The notes under the pieces are model-generated. The model made no database searches, was not told where the DNA came from, and saw nothing but the letters and a program-made list of their open reading frames with translations. From assembly GCA_050012355.1 (NCBI GenBank), contig JBEKHI010000087.1:1-23225 (forward strand): DNA of 23,225 nucleotides, written 5' to 3'. This document shows, piece by piece, positions 19,889-23,225 of this stretch; positions within the stretch are counted from its first letter, which is position 1, and the number at the start of each line of letters is the position of its first letter. The stretch is from JBEKHI01 sp050012355 (GTDB lineage Bacteria; Actinomycetota; Actinomycetes; Streptosporangiales; Streptosporangiaceae). The position numbers and the translations under genes were made by a program.

Positions 19889-20656
19889 ATGAGCATTAAC
19901 GAACGCGTCGAGATCGTTATCCCTGTATATAACGAAGAGCGGGTCCTGGCGGCCAGCATCCAGTTCCTCTACGGCTACTTGAGGAACGGATTTCCTTACC
20001 CGTTTCTGCTGACTATTGCCGACAACGCCAGCACCGATGACACGTTCGCGATCGCGCTTCAGCTCGCCGCCGAGTTGAACGGCGTCCGTGCCGTGCGCCT
20101 AGAGCTCAAGGGACGAGGACGCGCGTTGCGCTACGTCTGGGGCGCCAGCGATGCCGACGTCGTCGCCTACATGGACGTCGACCTGTCCACCAGGCTCGAC
20201 GCGTTTCTGCCGCTGGTCGCGCCGCTGTTGTCCGGTCATAGTGATCTGGCGATCGGCAGCCGCCTAGCCCGCGGTGCGACCGTGGTGCGCAGCCGCAAGC
20301 GCGAATTCATCTCTCGCGGCTACAACCTGCTGCTAAGGCGGACGGCTGGCGCTCGCTTCACCGACGCGCAATGCGGGTTCAAGGCAGGCCGGACCGATGT
20401 CGTGCGGGCGCTGCTGCCCGCGGTGGAGGACGACTCATGGTTCTTCGACACCGAGCTGCTGCTGATCGCCCAGCGTAACCGGCTGCGTATCCACGAGGTC
20501 CCCGTCGACTGGGTCGAGGATCCGGATAGCCGGGTCGATATCGGCAGGACCATCCGTGATGATCTGCGGGGACTCTTGCGGTTGACCCGCCGGTCCCTCT
20601 CCGGTACCTACCGTGTCACGGTGCCGCCCCGCGCCCGTATGACAGGAGTTCGATGA
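19889..20656 (+). CDS. Family 2 glycosyltransferase, DPM1/YkcC-like polyprenyl-phosphate glycosyltransferase
   Basis: The 255-residue cytosolic or membrane-associated enzyme has a GT-A fold: VEIVIPVYNEERVLAASI at the N-terminus, LLTIADNASTDDTF, and the metal/nucleotide motif AYMDVDLST (DVD at 96-98). SRLARGATVVRSRKREFISR and FTDAQCGFKAGR are typical of dolichol-phosphate mannose synthase relatives. It lacks the C-terminal transmembrane helices found in GtrB-type enzymes. It likely charges polyprenyl phosphate with a hexose, the donor for the membrane glycosyltransferase encoded next; their genes overlap by four bases (ATGA). The YkcC-YkcB pair of Bacillus is the nearest model by gene order and motifs. 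The ATG at 19889 lacks a clear Shine-Dalgarno. Confidence 0.9.
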   Translation: MSINERVEIVIPVYNEERVLAASIQFLYGYLRNGFPYPFLLTIADNASTDDTFAIALQLAAELNGVRAVRLELKGRGRALRYVWGASDADVVAYMDVDLSTRLDAFLPLVAPLLSGHSDLAIGSRLARGATVVRSRKREFISRGYNLLLRRTAGARFTDAQCGFKAGRTDVVRALLPAVEDDSWFFDTELLLIAQRNRLRIHEVPVDWVEDPDSRVDIGRTIRDDLRGLLRLTRRSLSGTYRVTVPPRARMTGVR

Positions 20657-22749
20657 CCACCAAGATTGACGGGCCCGCGAGTACCGCCGGGCTCTCCGGA
20701 CGAACCCGCGGGCGCCTGGCACGACTAGCCCTTGGAGCCGAGGACGACGCGCGCTGGGCCCGGCCCGCCCTGTGGGCCGTGCTCGTCCTCGCGGGATTCC
20801 TGTACGCGTGGGACCTGTCCCGCAACGGCGACGCGAACGCGTTCTACGCGGCGGCGGTGCTCAGCGGGACCGAGAGCTGGAAGGCGTTCTTCTACGGATC
20901 GCTCGACTCGGCGTCGTTCATCACCGTCGACAAGCCGCCATTCGCCTTCTGGGTCATGGGCATATCAGCACGGATCTTCGGCTTCGGCAGCTGGAGCCTG
21001 CTGCTCCCGCAGGCGGCCGAGGGGGTCGCCGCGGTCGCCGTCGTGTACGCGGCGGTCCGGCGAAGCGTGTCCAGCCTGACCGGTGAGCGCGGGGCGCAGG
21101 CGGCCGGGCTGATCGCCGCGCTGGTTCTCGCGCTGACACCGATCACCGTCGCGATTGACCGCGATGACAACCCGGACACCATGCTGACCCTGCTGCTGGT
21201 GCTCGGGGCCTGGGCGCTCATTGAGTCGCTGCGGTCACGCCGCCCGGTCCTGATGCTCGCGCTGAGCGGCCTCGCCTTCGGGCTGGCCTTCAACACCAAG
21301 ATGCTCGAGGGGTTCATCGCTCTTCCCGCGCTTCCTGTCGTGTACCTGATAGCGGCGGACGGCTCGTTCTTTAAGCGGTTGGCGCGGCTGCTGCCCGCGG
21401 GCGCGATCCTCGCGGTGGTGACTCTGTCCTGGATGACGATCGTCGACCTGATCCCCAAGGCCAGCAGGCCGTTCGTCGGCAGCAGCACCAACGACACCGT
21501 GTGGAACCTCGCCATCGGCTACAACGGCCTCGGCCGGGTGCTCGGCAAGGGCGCCGGCACCGGCGGTGCCAAGGCGCCCCGGGCGGCTTCCACCGCCGCT
21601 ACGCTCGCGTACCAGGCGCCGCGAGCCGGCGGCGGTCTCGGCGGTGGTGGCGGTGGTGGCGACCAAGCGGGCCTGGGGCGGATGTTCGGCGCGACACTCG
21701 GCGGGCAGATCTCTTGGCTCATCCCGCTGGCCCTGCTCGCGGCCGTCGCCATGATCATCATCATCGGACGCCGGCACCGGACCGATCTCGCCCGGGCCAG
21801 CGTCATGCTGTGGGCTGGCTGGCTGATACTTGAATTCGTCGTTCTGAGCTTCCAGAAGGGCACCCAGCACCCGTACTACGCGAGCGCGATGTCCCCGCCG
21901 ATCGCGGCGCTGACCGGTATCGGCGTGGTCGCGCTCTTCCAGGCGGGCCGCCGGTCCGTCCGCTGGCGGTGGGTGCTGCCGGCGCTGGTGGCCATCACCG
22001 GCAGCTGGGCGTTCATCCTGCTGCGCCGCACTCCGGACTGGAACGGCTGGCTGCCCTGGGCCATCCTGGTGGCCACCGTGGTCGCTGTGCTCGCGATGCT
22101 GGCTCCGCGAGCGCGCCGGGCGCTTCTCGTGACCGCCGGGATGGCCGGGCTCATCGCCATCCTGGCCGGCCCAGCCGCCTACGCGGCAACCCCGCTGGAC
22201 AAGACGATCTCCGGCAACAACCCGCTGGCCGGCCCGACCGCCGCCGGTGGCGGCGCCCGCGCAGGCGGGATCGGCGGCCAGTTCGCCGGTGGTGCCGGTG
22301 CCGGTGCTGACCGGCACCGTGGCGCCGGACGGGACCGGGGGACCGGTGCGGGCGGTACCGGCGGTGGTGCGGGCGGTGCCGGCCGGGCCGGCGGCGGGCG
22401 CGGCGCGACCGTCAGCCAGGCGCTGATCTCCTACCTGGTGGCTCACCGGGACGGCGCGACCTGGCTGGCCGCGGTGCCGGGATCCTCGACCGCCGCCGAG
22501 ATCATCCTCGCCACCGGCGGGCTGCCTGTGATGGCGATGGGCGGCTTCACCGGCAACGACCCGGCCCCGACGCTGGCACAGCTGCGGCAGTACATCGACC
22601 AGGGCCGGCTGCGTTACGTAGTGGCCGGAGGCGGCAAGGGAGGAGGTGGCGGCGGGACCAGCCTGGTGGACCCCTGGGTGGAGCAGAACTGCACAGTGGT
22701 CAGCGTCGCCGGGGTGACGTCGACCGCGGATCTTTACCGCTGCGGGTAA
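20653..22749 (+). CDS. GT39-type polytopic membrane glycosyltransferase, YkcB-like, with Gly-rich tracts
   Basis: The 698-residue protein is a GT-C enzyme that would transfer a sugar from a polyprenyl-phosphate carrier on the outer face of the membrane. The first extracytoplasmic loop carries NAFYAAAVLSGTESWKAFFY and ITVDKPPFAFWVMG, then FGFGSWSLLLPQ, LTPITVAIDRDDNPDTMLTL and FNTKMLEGF, all typical of the YkcB group. About 11-12 helices precede a soluble C-terminal domain (about 585-698: TWLAAVPGSSTAAEIILATG, DPWVEQNCTVV). Two Gly-rich tracts, near 21547-21670 and 22231-22410, lie in predicted outside loops; the second also has an Arg-rich patch. The ATG overlaps the GT2 stop (ATGA). The 3' end overlaps the convergent NUDIX gene by 16 bp. 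The acceptor is unknown; cell-wall polymer or protein are options. Confidence 0.9.
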   Translation: MTTKIDGPASTAGLSGRTRGRLARLALGAEDDARWARPALWAVLVLAGFLYAWDLSRNGDANAFYAAAVLSGTESWKAFFYGSLDSASFITVDKPPFAFWVMGISARIFGFGSWSLLLPQAAEGVAAVAVVYAAVRRSVSSLTGERGAQAAGLIAALVLALTPITVAIDRDDNPDTMLTLLLVLGAWALIESLRSRRPVLMLALSGLAFGLAFNTKMLEGFIALPALPVVYLIAADGSFFKRLARLLPAGAILAVVTLSWMTIVDLIPKASRPFVGSSTNDTVWNLAIGYNGLGRVLGKGAGTGGAKAPRAASTAATLAYQAPRAGGGLGGGGGGGDQAGLGRMFGATLGGQISWLIPLALLAAVAMIIIIGRRHRTDLARASVMLWAGWLILEFVVLSFQKGTQHPYYASAMSPPIAALTGIGVVALFQAGRRSVRWRWVLPALVAITGSWAFILLRRTPDWNGWLPWAILVATVVAVLAMLAPRARRALLVTAGMAGLIAILAGPAAYAATPLDKTISGNNPLAGPTAAGGGARAGGIGGQFAGGAGAGADRHRGAGRDRGTGAGGTGGGAGGAGRAGGGRGATVSQALISYLVAHRDGATWLAAVPGSSTAAEIILATGGLPVMAMGGFTGNDPAPTLAQLRQYIDQGRLRYVVAGGGKGGGGGGTSLVDPWVEQNCTVVSVAGVTSTADLYRCG

Positions 22750-23162
22750 GCGTCGAGGAAGATCTGCGCGCACACCGACCCCTTGCGGGCGGCCTCGTCG
22801 AGCACGGCCGGTTCGGACGTGAACCGGCACTCGGTGTACTGGGTCACGCGATCGTCGGGCTGCGGCACCGTCGGCGTCCCGAGTGCGATAACCGCCTCGT
22901 AGTCCGACAGCCGGAGGATGTGGTCACCGCGGTCGGCGGTCTTCGCACCGATCTTGGCGCCGACGGTGATGGCCACACCGAGCTTTTCGCGGCCCGCCCG
23001 TTCGGCCGCCGCTCGCTCGTCCTCACCGTCCCGGAGCGTGCTGGCGGGAAGGCCCCAGACCCCGGCGAGCGGGTCCCGCGGGTCGTCGGGCCGCCTGACC
23101 ACCAGGAACCTGCCCGCCTCATCGCGGACGACGAGGGCGACCGAGTACTTGACCGGCTTCAC
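22734..23162 (-). CDS. NUDIX-fold protein with degenerate Nudix box
   Basis: From GTG 23162 the protein has 142 residues: VKYSVALVVRDEAGRFLVVR, then WGLPASTLRDGEDERAAAER and AGREKLGVAI, ending FTSEPAVLDEAARKG. This is the NUDIX layout, but the box should read G-x5-E-x7-R-E-U-x-E-E-x-G-U; here RE is RA and EExG is EKLG, so one metal-binding glutamate is lost and hydrolysis of nucleoside diphosphate derivatives is doubtful. A frame from ATG 23198 (within a palindromic repeat) adds 12 residues; I prefer 23162 because conserved sequence begins there. Neither start has a good Shine-Dalgarno. The stop overlaps the 3' end of the GT39 gene, convergent, by 16 bp. Confidence 0.82.
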   Translation of the reverse strand: MKPVKYSVALVVRDEAGRFLVVRRPDDPRDPLAGVWGLPASTLRDGEDERAAAERAGREKLGVAITVGAKIGAKTADRGDHILRLSDYEAVIALGTPTVPQPDDRVTQYTECRFTSEPAVLDEAARKGSVCAQIFLDAYPQR

Positions 23163-23190
23163 GCGTCCAGCCTGGCATACCGGTTCTGCA

Positions 23191-23215
23191 TGGGCCATCG
23201 ATGGCCCACCGCTGG
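23191..23215. repeat. Intergenic palindromic element, copy 4
   Basis: TGGGCCATCGATGGCCCA (23191-23208) is a perfect 18-bp palindrome. It overlaps GATGGCCCACCGCTGG (23200-23215), which matches the core at 14 of 16 positions. It covers the upstream start candidate of the NUDIX gene; the window ends 10 bp later, so the element may continue. Confidence 0.75.
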
Positions 23216-23225
23216 GGCTAGAGCG

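Noticed and set aside
21235..22830. 531-codon frame antisense to the GT39-type gene
   Set aside because: Low-complexity Arg/Gly/Ala/His sequence; created by the GC skew of codons on the coding strand.

Overview
The window reads as chromosomal DNA from a high-GC actinomycete, probably a filamentous soil type (Streptosporangiales, Catenulisporales or a relative; this placement is inference). Signs are the strong G/C third-position bias, frequent GTG and TTG starts, many apparently leaderless genes, an AfsR-like NB-ARC/TPR protein, an MmyB-type regulator and an actinobacterial PEP carboxylase. No phage, plasmid, transposase or CRISPR array is visible.

Bases 1-3700 are a decaying accessory segment. 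The 3' end of a secreted alpha-L-rhamnosidase-like gene (+) runs into a 39-residue relic of an MMPL transporter (-). That relic sits under the 3' end of an unknown gene (-). Next is an NB-ARC/TPR regulator (-) broken by a frame-shifting deletion and apparently two in-frame deletions. A 15-bp inverted repeat separates it from an NYN-domain (putative ribonuclease) gene (-).

Bases 4700-18700 are mostly core metabolism. Divergent from the NYN gene is ppc (PEP carboxylase). Then come an MmyB-like regulator (-) and a divergent MFS exporter (+) that share a palindromic operator candidate, followed by alaX-birA (translationally coupled), a PH-domain membrane protein overlapping an enoyl-CoA hydratase, an MBL-fold hydrolase, an HMG-CoA lyase coupled to an acyl-CoA carboxylase carboxyltransferase subunit, and an OmpR-type response regulator with its kinase. 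PEPC, BirA, the carboxylase, HMG-CoA lyase and hydratase fit anaplerosis and leucine/branched acyl-CoA breakdown; BirA would biotinylate the carboxylase's partner subunit, which is not in the window. tRNA-Gln(CTG), a BKACE/DUF849 enzyme and tRNA-Glu(CTC) follow.

Bases 18900-23225 hold a 400-bp AT-richer non-coding stretch, a lipoprotein with a duplicated cysteine module, a YkcC/YkcB-like pair (GT2 glycosyltransferase plus GT39-type membrane glycosyltransferase with Gly-rich extracytoplasmic tracts) and a convergent NUDIX-fold gene with a degenerate Nudix box.

The most interesting signals lie outside the genes. (1) A family of intergenic palindromic elements with a 16-bp core occurs at four loci, and at one locus supplies the stop codon of a gene. 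(2) Nine gene or operon starts have a TANNNT box 6-9 nt upstream and no Shine-Dalgarno, five of them at exactly 7 nt. (3) birA appears to have lost its stop codon through one substitution. (4) An 11-bp-period direct repeat lies at the response-regulator promoter. I found no convincing multi-gene system that is clearly new.
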